From Pseudobacillus wudalianchiensis (lineage in GTDB: Bacteria > Bacillota > Bacilli > Bacillales > Domibacillaceae): 64,000 nucleotides of DNA. The stretch lies in contig NZ_MAYT01000001.1 of assembly GCF_001685015.1 (NCBI RefSeq), positions 573,227-637,226 on the forward strand, read 5' to 3'. Both the position numbers and the translations under genes were made by a program. This document shows positions 28,023-36,561 of this stretch, one piece after another. Positions within the stretch are counted from its first letter, which is position 1. Every line of letters begins with the position of its first letter. The notes under the pieces were generated by a model, which saw only the letters and a program-made list of their open reading frames with translations, was not told the DNA's origin and did not search any database.

Positions 28023-28242
28023 ATTTTCCGTCTTCGTCTAACACCTTTTCTGCACGGACGCAAGAAGCGAATTGTCCTTTATGGGAAGCATCGCAGAACG
28101 GCATTTTTTGTGATCGGCCACAGCGGCAAAGTGAGAATACCGGTTTTGTTTCAAATACGTTTCCATCCATATCGATGAGTTCTACATCCCCTGATACTTT
28201 AAATGAACCGTTATCCATTACTTTAATTTGTGCTTTTGACAT
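28021..28242 (-). CDS. CDGSH-type iron-sulfur domain protein
   Basis: A 73-residue protein with one CDGSH site: C39-x-C41...P-x-C50-D-A-S-H54 (LCRCGRSQKMPFCDASH), which binds a [2Fe-2S] cluster with three Cys and one His. The role is likely electron transfer or cluster handling; it is unproven here. The ATG at 28242 follows AGAGGGGACA; the longer frame upstream has no support. It is divergent from yqkB, another iron-sulfur-related gene. Confidence 0.88.
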   Translation of the reverse strand: MSKAQIKVMDNGSFKVSGDVELIDMDGNVFETKPVFSLCRCGRSQKMPFCDASHKGQFASCVRAEKVLDEDGK

Positions 28243-28335
28243 CTTTTTTGTCCCCTCTCTTATTTGTTGACTCAGTTTGATAGTATAAAGAAAAAGGATA
28301 AAAAGCAATCATCGCTATTGAAAGGAGCAGTAAAA

Positions 28336-28653
28336 ATGAACATTCATATTACAGAACAAGCAGCACGGAAATTGGCAGACAGGCTAGATGAAGACAAGCA
28401 TTTAAAGCTTTATTATGATACAGAAGGCTGTGGCTGTGGGGTGGATGGGATCCCGGTATTATGGATTACCGATCAGATGTCTCCAGATGATATCGAAATA
28501 GAGACAAATGCTATGCCTGTGGTTGTAGAAAAGTCGCAAATGATGTTCTATGCAGACCAGTTAACGATTGATGCATCGGGTTCTAATTATTATCGTTTGA
28601 GCAGTCCGGGAGAAATTCTAAACGGGCGTATGAACATCATTAATCATTCGTAA
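28336..28653 (+). CDS. yqkB: HesB/IscA-like protein (YqkB)
   Basis: A 105-residue iron-sulfur-biosynthesis-domain protein (MNIHITEQAARKLADRL start; cysteine pair in EGCGCGVDG). Classical A-type carriers have C-terminal CxC, which is missing here, as in the YqkB subgroup, so the carrier function is uncertain. ATG at 28336 follows GAAAGGAG. Divergent from the CDGSH gene; both may share control. Confidence 0.85.
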   Translation: MNIHITEQAARKLADRLDEDKHLKLYYDTEGCGCGVDGIPVLWITDQMSPDDIEIETNAMPVVVEKSQMMFYADQLTIDASGSNYYRLSSPGEILNGRMNIINHS

Positions 28654-28657
28654 TATA

Positions 28658-28693
28658 AATCCCCCGCTCTCGCCACGATGGAAGCGGGGGATT
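28658..28693. terminator. Bidirectional terminator between yqkB and yqkD
   Basis: AATCCCCCGCT / AGCGGGGGATT, 11 pairs, loop of about 14 bases. The two flanking genes converge on it. Confidence 0.85.
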
Positions 28694-28697
28694 GTCA

Positions 28698-29609
28698 TTA
28701 GCTGTGTTTATAATATTGATTAAGAAAGCGGTCAATGGCCTTTCCGTACGCTTCAGGATCCTCATTATAAGATTGGGCATGGGCACCTTTTGGAGCGAGA
28801 TAAATAGCTTTTGGCCCTTTCTTTTGTTCGTACAGCTCTCTTGTCATATTAGGAAGGATATAAGTATCTTCTTCACTATGAATAAAGAGAACTGGTTTTT
28901 CGATGTTTTTTACAGCCTTGAGCGGTGAGACATCCGCAAGGCGAAAGCGGCCGCGCAGTAAAACAGCCCAGTCAGCAAGGTGAACGAGCAGGCGCGGTGC
29001 GGCTTTGATTTCACGCTTCATTTGATGAATTAATTGAGTGCGGAAATCAGAAAAAGGGCAGTCTGCAATATAAAAGTCAGCTCGGTCTTCGACGAGGCCG
29101 GCATACAAAAGGGCAGTGGCCGCTCCCATGGATTCCCCATGGATGCCAAAAGAAACATCGCTGCCTTCACGACGGATCAGTTCATTTACCACTGCTTGTA
29201 AATCTTCCTTCTCATAATAGCCGTAACTTGTTGTCTTCCCTCCTGATTCCCCGTGACGACGGTGATCATATAACACCCCGTTAAAGCCGCGCTCTAAAAA
29301 TAAATTCATATATTTAATAGAGTTGATTTTCGTTTCTGTGACGCCGTGGCAAAAAATCATATAGGGTCCGCGGGGATAAGGAGTCACAAATACGGCCCGC
29401 AATCGATAGCCGAAAGGAGAATCAATCCATACTTCTTCTTTCGGCAGCTGTTCATACTGTTGAACGTCGAGCCGTTTCGCTTCCACCTCACGCCGGTAGA
29501 TGAAGTCCTCGTTTTTCTTTCTCATATTCAGGACACGGCTTGATAAATAAAAGCCAGCTGCAGCCGTTAGCGCAGCGGCAGAGCTAAGGGCTGTTACCCA
29601 TTTCTTCAT
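28698..29609 (-). CDS. yqkD: Membrane-anchored alpha/beta hydrolase (YqkD-like)
   Basis: A 303-residue alpha/beta-hydrolase with an N-terminal membrane anchor (residues 5-25). The nucleophile elbow is GIHGESMGAAT, the oxyanion region FCHGVTETK, and the acid and histidine are in HSEEDTYI and KGAHAQSY. Substrate unknown; it resembles the BAAT/2-hydroxymuconate-type YqkD group. ATG at 29609 follows GAGGTG. Confidence 0.86.
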   Translation of the reverse strand: MKKWVTALSSAAALTAAAGFYLSSRVLNMRKKNEDFIYRREVEAKRLDVQQYEQLPKEEVWIDSPFGYRLRAVFVTPYPRGPYMIFCHGVTETKINSIKYMNLFLERGFNGVLYDHRRHGESGGKTTSYGYYEKEDLQAVVNELIRREGSDVSFGIHGESMGAATALLYAGLVEDRADFYIADCPFSDFRTQLIHQMKREIKAAPRLLVHLADWAVLLRGRFRLADVSPLKAVKNIEKPVLFIHSEEDTYILPNMTRELYEQKKGPKAIYLAPKGAHAQSYNEDPEAYGKAIDRFLNQYYKHS

Positions 29610-29732
29610 TCATGGTCACCTCGGAATGTTAATATTTTTCAGTGTACCACTTCTGAAAAGAAAGATCATTTGAACTCCTTGCCAGCTCCCATGTAAAATA
29701 AGAAAAATAAGGTGAGGGGGAAGAGAGATACA

Positions 29733-29978
29733 ATGAAAAAGAAAAAGCAAGCGAGCTCAAATGAAAAAGCGCAAGAACAGCTGACGTTAAAAGACACGCT
29801 AAACGCCGGTATTCTCGAGCAGCTAAAAGAAAAACAAAAGAAATTAAAGATGGAAGAAGAAGAGAAAAAAGCCGCCGCTGAAAAGCAGAAAAGAGAAGAA
29901 CGGCGCCAGCGTGAAAAAAATAAAAGCTTTGAAGAATTGTTAAATGAAAGCCATATGGACTGGAAAAGGTTCAAATAG
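29733..29978 (+). CDS. yqkE: YqkE-like DUF3886 protein
   Basis: An 81-residue, highly charged, almost wholly helical protein (Lys/Glu-rich 38-65, likely coiled coil), ending KSFEELLNESHMDWKRFK, the conserved DUF3886 tail. Function unknown. ATG at 29733 lies after GGGGGAAGAGAG; an upstream in-frame GTG overlaps that purine run. Its 3' side holds a minimal copy of the dispersed hairpin element. Confidence 0.85.
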   Translation: MKKKKQASSNEKAQEQLTLKDTLNAGILEQLKEKQKKLKMEEEEKKAAAEKQKREERRQREKNKSFEELLNESHMDWKRFK

Positions 29979-29982
29979 ATCA

Positions 29983-30040
29983 TCTGTCAATGCAGACAGA
30001 CCATCAGGCTGATTGAAAGCGAACGTTTGTCAACAGCCTG
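29983..30040 (-). repeat. Dispersed hairpin element, minimal 40-base copy D
   Basis: On the minus strand 30040-30001 starts CAGGCTGTTGACAAACGTTC and ends CAATCAGCCTGATGG. It equals the two ends of the 128-bp element joined at its internal CGCTTTC direct repeat, as if the middle were deleted between the two repeats. A TCTGTC/GACAGA hairpin (29983-30000) sits beside it, in the place of the GTAGAC/GTCTAC hairpin of copy A. Confidence 0.75.
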
Positions 30041-30041
30041 A

Positions 30042-30068
30042 AAGCGGCCATTTAATGGCCGCTTCTTT
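30042..30068. terminator. Bidirectional terminator between yqkE and yqkF
   Basis: AAGCGGCCA / TGGCCGCTT with a TTTAA loop; CTTTC follows on the plus strand, TTTC on the minus strand. Confidence 0.8.
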
Positions 30069-30070
30069 CA

Positions 30071-30991
30071 TTAACGATGTTGTTCATAACGGTTTGCTTT
30101 TGTCAGCTGCTCAACAAGCTGCAGCTCCTCTTTTGACAGCGGAGGTTCTTTTACGGCACGGACATTTTCTTTTAATTGGCCGACAGTACTTGCTCCCGCT
30201 ACAACAGCCGCTACTCCGTCATGCTGAAGGGTATAACGCAGGGCAAGGGCATTTAACGTGCGGTGATCGGCAAGTTTCGCTTCAAGCTCGTTCAGTAACT
30301 CAGCGAGTTCAGCTGCAGAATAATCAAGAAAGCCTTTTTCCTGAAAGGCATCAAGTTTTTCCCGCCAGCTCGTACTGAGCAAGCCTTTAGCAAGCGGTCC
30401 CCGGGCTACAACACTGATACCGTGCGCATGAAGCAGCGGCAGAGCCTCCTCTTCTGGACGGCGATCAAGCGGGCTGTACTGCATCATAACACTATCGATA
30501 GAAGAGCGGACAGCAAATTCGCGAATGACATTTGGACGGATGGAGGAAATTCCGTATGCACGAATCAAGCCTTCTTTTTTTAAGTCCTCAAAGGCTTCGA
30601 TCGTTTCCTCTAGTGGATCCCCTATTGTTCCGCCGTGCAGTTGATAAAGATCAATATAATCCGTTTGCAGACGGGAGAGGCTCTTCTTTACGGCTTCCTT
30701 TATGTATGCTTTCGTGGGATCCCACGTCCAGCCTTCTTTTCCCTCTTCCCAACGGTTTCCAACCTTTGTGGCAATAATGACGTTTTCGCGCACGGGTTTT
30801 AAGGCAGTGCCGACGATTTTTTCATTGGTACCAAAATCATATAAGTCCGCAGTGTCAAAGTAATTGATTCCCTGCTCGAGAGCCGTCTCCATAATCGCAT
30901 GAGCCGCCTTTTCCTCTTTTCCAAGCGACATGCAGCCTAGAGCAAGCTCGCTTACACGCAGATCCGATTTACCAAGCACATTCTTTTTCAT
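30071..30991 (-). CDS. yqkF: Aldo/keto reductase (YqkF)
   Basis: NADPH-dependent aldo/keto reductase of 306 residues, the same length as B. subtilis YqkF. The catalytic tetrad is visible: D46, Y51 (DTADLYDFG), K76 (IIATKVG) and the histidine in DLYQLHGG. Physiological substrate unknown. ATG at 30991 follows AAAGGGG; a longer frame start 39 bases upstream has no support. Confidence 0.92.
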   Translation of the reverse strand: MKKNVLGKSDLRVSELALGCMSLGKEEKAAHAIMETALEQGINYFDTADLYDFGTNEKIVGTALKPVRENVIIATKVGNRWEEGKEGWTWDPTKAYIKEAVKKSLSRLQTDYIDLYQLHGGTIGDPLEETIEAFEDLKKEGLIRAYGISSIRPNVIREFAVRSSIDSVMMQYSPLDRRPEEEALPLLHAHGISVVARGPLAKGLLSTSWREKLDAFQEKGFLDYSAAELAELLNELEAKLADHRTLNALALRYTLQHDGVAAVVAGASTVGQLKENVRAVKEPPLSKEELQLVEQLTKANRYEQHR

Positions 30992-31101
30992 TTCGTTCAA
31001 CCCCTTTCTTTTGTTATCATAGCGAAACAAGAACCGTTCGCCAAATGATCTGTCCAGGGCAGGTATGATAAACTAAATGAGAGATAAAAGGAGTGAAGAG
31101 A

Positions 31102-31653
31102 ATGAAAAAATTTGAAGAAAAGACGGTTGATACTGAAATTATTTTTGAAGGAAAAGTGATCCGGTTGCAAGTGGAGGATGTTGAGCTGCCTGATGGCAAA
31201 AGAGGGAAAAGGGAAATTATAAAACACCCTGGTGCGGTAGCAGTGCTTGCTTTAACGAATGAAGGAAAGATTGTGCTTGTGGAGCAATACCGTAAAGCTC
31301 TCGAGCGTTCTATCGTAGAAATTCCCGCTGGAAAATTGGAAAAGGGGGAAGGGCCGGAAGTGACTGCCCGCCGTGAGCTAGAAGAAGAGACGGGTTACGT
31401 TTGCCAGAGCATGAAGCTGCTGCAGTCTTTCTATACGTCTCCGGGCTTCGCGGATGAGATCGTGTACTTATATTTGGCAGAAGGGCTGACTCAAAAAGAA
31501 GAACGGCTGCAGCCAGATGAAGATGAGTTTGTTGAATTGATGGAAGTGACACTCGAAGAAGCAGAAAAATTAATGGAAGAACAGCGGATTTGGGATGCTA
31601 AAACAGCTTACGCCATTCAATATCTTCAACTCCAAAAGGCATTGACAGAGTAA
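31102..31653 (+). CDS. nudF: ADP-ribose pyrophosphatase (Nudix)
   Basis: A 183-residue Nudix hydrolase that splits ADP-ribose. The Nudix box spans residues 77-99 with G77, E83, R91-E92-L93, E95-E96 and G98; the IPAGKLEKGEGP and SPGFADE segments are typical of ADP-ribose pyrophosphatases. ATG at 31102 follows AAAGGAGTG; an in-frame GTG 9 bases upstream overlaps the ribosome binding site. Same position (yqkG/nudF, before spoIIM) in B. subtilis. Confidence 0.94.
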   Translation: MKKFEEKTVDTEIIFEGKVIRLQVEDVELPDGKRGKREIIKHPGAVAVLALTNEGKIVLVEQYRKALERSIVEIPAGKLEKGEGPEVTARRELEEETGYVCQSMKLLQSFYTSPGFADEIVYLYLAEGLTQKEERLQPDEDEFVELMEVTLEEAEKLMEEQRIWDAKTAYAIQYLQLQKALTE

Positions 31654-31707
31654 TCGTTCAGCGGCTGAAATTTATCCAAATGAATGTCTAGCATATAAGC
31701 ATAACAG

Positions 31708-31747
31708 CCCCCTTTCACACATAAATTGGAGTAATCGCAAAAGGGGG
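31708..31747 (+). promoter_or_regulatory. Hairpin that pairs with the spoIIM ribosome binding site
   Basis: CCCCCTTT (31708-31715) is the exact complement of AAAGGGGG (31740-31747), which is the Shine-Dalgarno sequence for spoIIM seven bases later. The 24-base loop has no T-tract behind the stem, so it is better read as a translation-control or 5'-UTR hairpin than as a terminator. Confidence 0.4.
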
Positions 31748-31754
31748 AGCTTAT

Positions 31755-32390
31755 ATGCAGAAAAAATTATCGTCGATTATGATTGGCCGCCATATCCAAG
31801 CACATGCTTCTATTTACTTATTTGTGAGTGTGCTATTTTTTATGGGAGTTATTTTTGGAGCGATCGTGGTAAATAGTTTATCGCTCGCTCAAAAAGAGGA
31901 TTTAGCGTATTATTTGCAACAATTTTTTGGACAAGTATCGACTGGGCAAATGGCGGATTCCGAAGATTTATTCCGCCAAAGCTTTATGCACAATTTAAAA
32001 TACTTAGGCTGCATGTGGTTGTTCGGCATCTCGATCATCGGCTTGCCGCTTATTTTTATTTTTCTCTTTATGAAAGGGATTGTGATTGGTTTTTCAGTCG
32101 GCTTTCTCGTACAGCAAATGAACTGGCAAGGCTTCTTTTTAGCGGTCGCCACGATCCTTCCGCAAAACTTAATTATCATCCCGGCTTTTGTTTTTGTTGC
32201 GGCTATCTCGATTGCCTTCTCTCTGCAGCTGATCAAAAAGATTCTCATGAGACAAGCAGGCCATTTCTACATTTCGTCCCTTTTTTCAAGATACGTCCTT
32301 TTTTTGCTACTCGCGGCTGGTATGGCTGCGCTCGCAGCAGGAATCGAAGCATACATATCTCCTGCTTTCATGAAATTTGTAATAAAATAG
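31755..32390 (+). CDS. spoIIM: Stage II sporulation protein M
   Basis: Membrane protein of 211 residues with five hydrophobic segments (about 20-42, 78-100, 105-125, 128-158, 175-198). With SpoIID and SpoIIP it forms the DMP machine that drives peptidoglycan remodelling and engulfment; SpoIIM is the membrane scaffold in the mother cell. Motif FMHNLKYLGCMWLFGISIIG is typical. Strong Shine-Dalgarno AAGGGGGAG. Between nudF and fur as in B. subtilis. Expression should need sigma-E; I could not read a convincing sigma-E promoter. Confidence 0.95.
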   Translation: MQKKLSSIMIGRHIQAHASIYLFVSVLFFMGVIFGAIVVNSLSLAQKEDLAYYLQQFFGQVSTGQMADSEDLFRQSFMHNLKYLGCMWLFGISIIGLPLIFIFLFMKGIVIGFSVGFLVQQMNWQGFFLAVATILPQNLIIIPAFVFVAAISIAFSLQLIKKILMRQAGHFYISSLFSRYVLFLLLAAGMAALAAGIEAYISPAFMKFVIK

Positions 32391-32424
32391 TCGTTCTTAT
32401 CTAATAATTACTATCAGAGATATA

Positions 32425-32439
32425 CGATAATGATTTTAT
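32425..32439 (+). promoter_or_regulatory. Candidate PerR/Fur box upstream of fur
   Basis: CGATAATGATTTTAT is a 7-1-7 pattern agreeing at about 10 of 14 paired positions with PerR (TTATAATnATTATAA) or Fur boxes, ending one base before the -35. B. subtilis fur is under PerR control, which fits. Confidence 0.35.
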
Positions 32440-32440
32440 T

Positions 32441-32468
32441 TTGCAACTTCCTGCCATTTTGTTATAAT
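32441..32468 (+). promoter_or_regulatory. Sigma-A promoter of fur
   Basis: -35 TTGCAA, 16-base spacer, extended -10 TGTTATAAT (TATAAT at 32463-32468). Confidence 0.7.
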
Positions 32469-32498
32469 AAGAATACATCGGCGAGGGAGGGGCTAAAT

Positions 32499-32990
32499 AT
32501 GGAAAGCCGGATCGAACGCATTAAGAAACAATTACATTCTGCGAGTTACAAATTGACACCCCAGCGGGAAGCCACTGTTCGGGTACTGCTTGAACATGAA
32601 GAAGATCATCTAAGCGCAGAAGATGTCTACCTCCTCGTTAAAGAAAAAGCACCTGAAATAGGGTTGGCTACTGTCTATCGAACGCTGGAATTGCTGAATG
32701 AACTGAAAGTTGTTGATAAAATAAATTTCGGAGATGGGGTATCCCGCTATGATTTACGTCAAGAAGGGGCGGCTCATTTCCATCATCACCTTGTCTGTAT
32801 CGAATGTGGGGCAGTAGATGAAATTCAGGAAGACTTGCTCGAAGACGTAGAGAAGGTTGTTGAAAGAGATTGGAAGTTTCAAGTGAAAGATCACCGATTA
32901 ACGTTTCATGGCATTTGCTGGCGCTGTCAGGACAAAACCGACACAGAAGACGCGAAACAAGACTCGCTTGAAAAACAACATGTTGAATAA
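32499..32990 (+). CDS. fur: Ferric uptake regulator
   Basis: Iron-responsive repressor of 163 residues. N-terminal winged helix (SYKLTPQREATVRVLLEHE, IGLATVYRTLELL) and C-terminal dimerisation domain with the metal site AAHFHHHLVC and structural zinc cysteines C100/C103 and C140/C143. PerR and Zur are close paralogues; the place between spoIIM and yqzK-xerD identifies Fur. ATG at 32499 follows GAGGGAGGGG. The C-terminus is somewhat extended by a charged tail (residues 144-163). Confidence 0.94.
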   Translation: MESRIERIKKQLHSASYKLTPQREATVRVLLEHEEDHLSAEDVYLLVKEKAPEIGLATVYRTLELLNELKVVDKINFGDGVSRYDLRQEGAAHFHHHLVCIECGAVDEIQEDLLEDVEKVVERDWKFQVKDHRLTFHGICWRCQDKTDTEDAKQDSLEKQHVE

Positions 32991-32992
32991 AA

Positions 32993-33088
32993 ACCTTTCG
33001 CTTGCTAAAAGGCTGAAGCTTGCAGACAACAGCTGCTTCTGCTGGGTGTTCGCAGCCTGAAGCCTTTCGCCTGTCGGAAGGCTTTTTA
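32993..33088 (+). repeat. Duplicated terminator hairpin of fur flanking a 47-base insert (element copy G)
   Basis: Hairpin block 1 (32993-33014) and block 2 (33062-33083) agree at 16 of 22 positions; both contain CCTTTCGC...AAGGCT. Only block 2 is followed by a T-run (TTTTTATT) and works as the fur terminator. The insert 33015-33061 has GGCTGAAGC at its left and CGCAGCCTGA at its right, similar in arrangement to the CAGGCTG...CAGCCTG element, but it is the least certain member. Confidence 0.5.
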
Positions 33089-33172
33089 TTTTAATTAAAA
33101 TCCTATTGTTCTACTTTCTAATCGCGCGCATAAGCTTGTGTATAAAAAGCAAATGGCGGGGGAGATCCATTA

Positions 33173-33403
33173 ATGAAACGGGATTTAGCCAAAGCTGTGT
33201 GGCGGACAGGAAAAGTCTTTATTTTATTTACGAGCTGTACCCTATTATTTTATAGTGCCATACTGTGGATTCAGCATGAATATGAAGAAAAGCACCGTTA
33301 CAAAGAGCCGCAAGGGGAAGCCATGAAAGTAGGTCTTCGCCTGGAGGAAAATGCCGATCAGTGGCTAGAGAGACTGTTGCTTTTTTATTTAGATGGGGAG
33401 TAA
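33173..33403 (+). CDS. yqzK: YqzK-like DUF4227 membrane protein
   Basis: A 76-residue protein with one membrane helix (about 15-35, [19 protein letters not shown]) followed by a charged helix. Function unknown. ATG at 33173 follows GGGGGAGAT. Its stop is 5 bases before xerD, so the two are co-translated; the fur-yqzK-xerD order is conserved in Bacillus. Confidence 0.88.
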   Translation: MKRDLAKAVWRTGKVFILFTSCTLLFYSAILWIQHEYEEKHRYKEPQGEAMKVGLRLEENADQWLERLLLFYLDGE

Positions 33404-33408
33404 TAAAG

Positions 33409-34305
33409 ATGAAAGAACATTTGCAAGACTTTATTCATTACATGATTGTTGAAAAAGGACTGGCCAAAAACACTGTTGCTGCTTACGAACGCGACTTAAA
33501 GCACTATTTGTTATTTTTGGACAAGGTTGAACAGCTTTCTTCGTTAAATGAAGTTTCGCGCATTCACATCGTCCAGTTTCTCGGTCATTTAAAATCAGAA
33601 GGAAAATCAGCAAAAACAATTGCTCGCCACGTCGCTTCTATCCGTTCTTTTCATCAATTTCTCTTGCGTGATAAAGCTGTTGAACAAGATCCTTCTGTTC
33701 ATATTGAGCCGCCTAAAATGGAGAAGACACTGCCAAAGGTGCTTAATTTAACGGAGGTGGAAGCGCTGCTTGAAGCTCCTGACACTTCCACTTCTTTTGG
33801 ACAGCGTGATCAAGCTATGCTTGAGCTTTTATATGCGACAGGTATGCGGGTGAGCGAATTGACTTCTCTTAACTTAGATGCTGTCCATCTAACTATGGGA
33901 TTTGTCCGCTGTACCGGAAAAGGAAATAAGGAACGAATCATCCCAATCGGGACAACGGCGATACGGGTCTTAGAAACATACTTACAGACGGGTCGTCCAA
34001 ATTTAAAGTCTAAAAAACATGCAACAGAGGAAGCTTTATTTTTAAATCATCACGGAAAACGTTTATCAAGACAGGGATTTTGGAAGATTTTAAAAGCACT
34101 CGCTAAAAAGGCAAATATTGAAAAAGAATTAACGCCTCATACGTTAAGGCATTCATTTGCGACTCATTTATTAGAAAATGGGGCGGATTTACGAGCGGTA
34201 CAAGAAATGCTCGGCCATGCCGACATTTCTACTACGCAAATTTATACCCATGTCACGAAAACGCGGATGAAGGACGTTTACACGCAGTTTCATCCGCGGG
34301 CATAA
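33409..34305 (+). CDS. xerD: Tyrosine recombinase XerD (RipX)
   Basis: Site-specific recombinase that, with XerC (CodV), resolves chromosome dimers at dif. 298 residues: SAM-like core-binding domain (1-90) and catalytic domain with R147, K171, H244, R247, H270 and nucleophile Y279 all visible ([30 protein letters not shown]). ATG at 33409 follows TGGGGAG; the longer frame start lies inside yqzK. A terminator follows at 34374. Confidence 0.95.
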   Translation: MKEHLQDFIHYMIVEKGLAKNTVAAYERDLKHYLLFLDKVEQLSSLNEVSRIHIVQFLGHLKSEGKSAKTIARHVASIRSFHQFLLRDKAVEQDPSVHIEPPKMEKTLPKVLNLTEVEALLEAPDTSTSFGQRDQAMLELLYATGMRVSELTSLNLDAVHLTMGFVRCTGKGNKERIIPIGTTAIRVLETYLQTGRPNLKSKKHATEEALFLNHHGKRLSRQGFWKILKALAKKANIEKELTPHTLRHSFATHLLENGADLRAVQEMLGHADISTTQIYTHVTKTRMKDVYTQFHPRA

Positions 34306-34373
34306 TCACTATTTATCGGAGCCGTTCTATGAACAGCCGGTTTCTTTCCAACAGTAAATATACTAAGGGAGGG

Positions 34374-34402
34374 AATCGCCTCATATAGAGCGGTTTCTTT
34401 TT
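34374..34402 (+). terminator. Terminator after xerD
   Basis: AATCGC-C-TC / GAG-CGGTT stem with one bulge and an ATATA loop, then TTTCTTTTT. Confidence 0.65.
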
Positions 34403-34449
34403 ACTTGTAAAAAAACGGATGATTTCATAAACTAAAGTAAGCGGCCAGT

Positions 34450-34465
34450 TGTCAGACATCTGACA
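34450..34465. promoter_or_regulatory. 16-bp palindrome upstream of drm, candidate operator
   Basis: TGTCAGACATCTGACA is a perfect palindrome 74 bases before the drm start. The size and symmetry suit a dimeric repressor (GntR-, DeoR- or MarR-type) controlling the nucleoside salvage operon. No regulator gene is adjacent. Confidence 0.45.
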
Positions 34466-34538
34466 GATAACCATTGGATTATTTGAATCGGAATAGGGTA
34501 TCATGGCAGTAAAAGAATTTACAAAGGGAGGAAACACA

Positions 34539-35723
34539 GTGACATCACCTACATATAAGCGTATTCATTTGATTGTCATGGACTCGGTTGGGATTGGAGA
34601 AGCACCTGATGCTGAAAAATTTAATGATTTGGGAGCGGATACAATTGGACATATCGCAGAGAAAATGAATGGCTTAAAGCTTCCGCATATGGAAAAGCTG
34701 GGACTTGCTAATGTCCGTGCCATTCAGGGGCTGGATAAGATGGACAAACCACTTGCTTATTATACAAAAATGCAAGAAGCTTCCAGTGGAAAAGACACCA
34801 TGACAGGTCACTGGGAAATGATGGGCCTCCGTATTGATACGCCATTTCAAGTTTTCCCAGAGGGGTTCCCGAAAGAGCTAATCGATGAGATTGAAGAAAA
34901 GACAGGAAGAAAAGTGATCGGCAATAAGCCGGCGAGCGGAACTGCTATACTAGACGAACTCGGTCCCGAGCATATGGAGACCGGTTCTATTATCGTATAT
35001 ACATCGGCTGACTCCGTTTTACAAATAGCGGCGCACGAAGAAATCGTTCCGCTAGAAGAACTTTACCGAATTTGTGAAATTGCCAGGGAGTTGACGCTTG
35101 ATGAAAAATATATGGTCGGCCGTATTATTGCCCGGCCATTTATCGGCCAGCCTGGTGCTTTCGTCCGCACAGCGAATCGCCATGATTATGCGCTGAAGCC
35201 TTTTGATCGGACAGTAATGAATGAACTGCAGGACGCCGGCTATGATGTAATTGCGATTGGGAAAATCTCTGATATTTTTGATGGAGAAGGAGTGACCGAA
35301 TCGATACGCACGAAGTCTAATATGGACGGTATGGATCAATTTATCCGCGTGTTTGATAAAGACTTCACTGGCCTCAGCTTTGTTAACCTTGTTGATTTTG
35401 ATGCGCTATTCGGCCATCGCCGCGACCCAGAAGGATATGGACGGGCTCTTGAAGAGTTTGACGCGCGTCTCCCAGAAGTATTTGCGCAGATGACAGAAGA
35501 TGATTTACTGATTATTACAGCTGATCATGGCAATGATCCTGTTCATCACGGAACAGACCATACGAGAGAATATGTGCCGCTTTTAGTGTATTCAAAACGA
35601 ATGGCTCAAGGAAACGAATTACCTGTTCGAAAAACGTTTGCTGACGTTGGGGCGACGGTTGCGGATAACTTCCAAGTGAAAAAACCGACTCACGGAGAAA
35701 GCTTTTTGCAAGACCTATCATAA
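34539..35723 (+). CDS. drm: Phosphopentomutase
   Basis: Interconverts (deoxy)ribose 1- and 5-phosphates in nucleoside salvage. 394 residues, the same as B. subtilis Drm. Alkaline-phosphatase-superfamily metal motifs: [13 protein letters not shown] (D15), the phosphothreonine region [10 protein letters not shown], and [21 protein letters not shown] at 34539 follows AAAGGGAGG; an in-frame ATG at 34503 would place the ribosome binding site inside the gene and add unconserved residues. First gene of drm-pupG-pdp. Confidence 0.95.
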   Translation: MTSPTYKRIHLIVMDSVGIGEAPDAEKFNDLGADTIGHIAEKMNGLKLPHMEKLGLANVRAIQGLDKMDKPLAYYTKMQEASSGKDTMTGHWEMMGLRIDTPFQVFPEGFPKELIDEIEEKTGRKVIGNKPASGTAILDELGPEHMETGSIIVYTSADSVLQIAAHEEIVPLEELYRICEIARELTLDEKYMVGRIIARPFIGQPGAFVRTANRHDYALKPFDRTVMNELQDAGYDVIAIGKISDIFDGEGVTESIRTKSNMDGMDQFIRVFDKDFTGLSFVNLVDFDALFGHRRDPEGYGRALEEFDARLPEVFAQMTEDDLLIITADHGNDPVHHGTDHTREYVPLLVYSKRMAQGNELPVRKTFADVGATVADNFQVKKPTHGESFLQDLS

Positions 35724-35734
35724 GGGAGAGAAAC

Positions 35735-36550
35735 ATGATGAGAGAGAAAATAGAAAAGGCTGCCGAATTTTTAAAAAGAGAAAGCAGCAAAACTCCAAAA
35801 ACTGGTTTGATCTTAGGGTCTGGTCTCGGTGTGCTGGCTGACGAGATCGAAAGCCCGGTAAAAATTGAGTATAGTCGTATTCCCGATTTTCCTATTTCTA
35901 CAGTAGAAGGACATGCCGGTCAGCTTGTGTTCGGTACACTTTCTGGAAAAGAAGTAGTGGCGATGCAGGGAAGATTTCATTATTACGAAGGGTATTCTTT
36001 TGAGCAGGTGACGTTTCCCGTACGGGTTATGAAGGCACTAGGAGTAGAAACGATTATCGTAACGAACGCAGCAGGCGGCGTCAATGAATCATTCCAGCCA
36101 GGTGATTTGATGATCATCACAGACCATATTAATAATATGGGAGGAAATCCGTTGATTGGACCGAATGACAGCGAGCTTGGTGTCCGCTTCCCAGATATGT
36201 CGGAAGCTTATAGCAGAAAGCTGCAAAAGATCGCCAAAGAGACAGCTGAGAGCATTCAGTTGTCTATCCGAGAGGGTGTATACGTTGGCAATACCGGTCC
36301 TGTTTATGAGACACCTGCAGAAGTTCGAATGACCCGGATCCTTGGCGGAGATGCTGTCGGTATGTCAACCGTTCCAGAGGTGATTGTTGCCCGGCACAGC
36401 GGCATGCAGGTACTCGGCATTTCCTGTATTTCTAATATGGCTGCAGGGATTCTTGATCAGCCGCTTACACACGATGAAGTTATCGAAACGACGGAAAGAG
36501 TTCGAGCCGATTTTCTTCGCTATATTAAAGAGATCGTAAAATCAATATAA
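35735..36550 (+). CDS. pupG: Purine-nucleoside phosphorylase
   Basis: Phosphorolysis of (deoxy)guanosine/inosine to base plus (deoxy)ribose 1-phosphate, the substrate of Drm. 271 residues, trimeric class: [14 protein letters not shown] (phosphate loop), [16 protein letters not shown], and [17 protein letters not shown] at 35735 (a second ATG follows at once) with AAGGGAGAG; 11 bases after drm. Confidence 0.95.
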   Translation: MMREKIEKAAEFLKRESSKTPKTGLILGSGLGVLADEIESPVKIEYSRIPDFPISTVEGHAGQLVFGTLSGKEVVAMQGRFHYYEGYSFEQVTFPVRVMKALGVETIIVTNAAGGVNESFQPGDLMIITDHINNMGGNPLIGPNDSELGVRFPDMSEAYSRKLQKIAKETAESIQLSIREGVYVGNTGPVYETPAEVRMTRILGGDAVGMSTVPEVIVARHSGMQVLGISCISNMAAGILDQPLTHDEVIETTERVRADFLRYIKEIVKSI

Positions 36551-36561
36551 GAGGTGATTGG

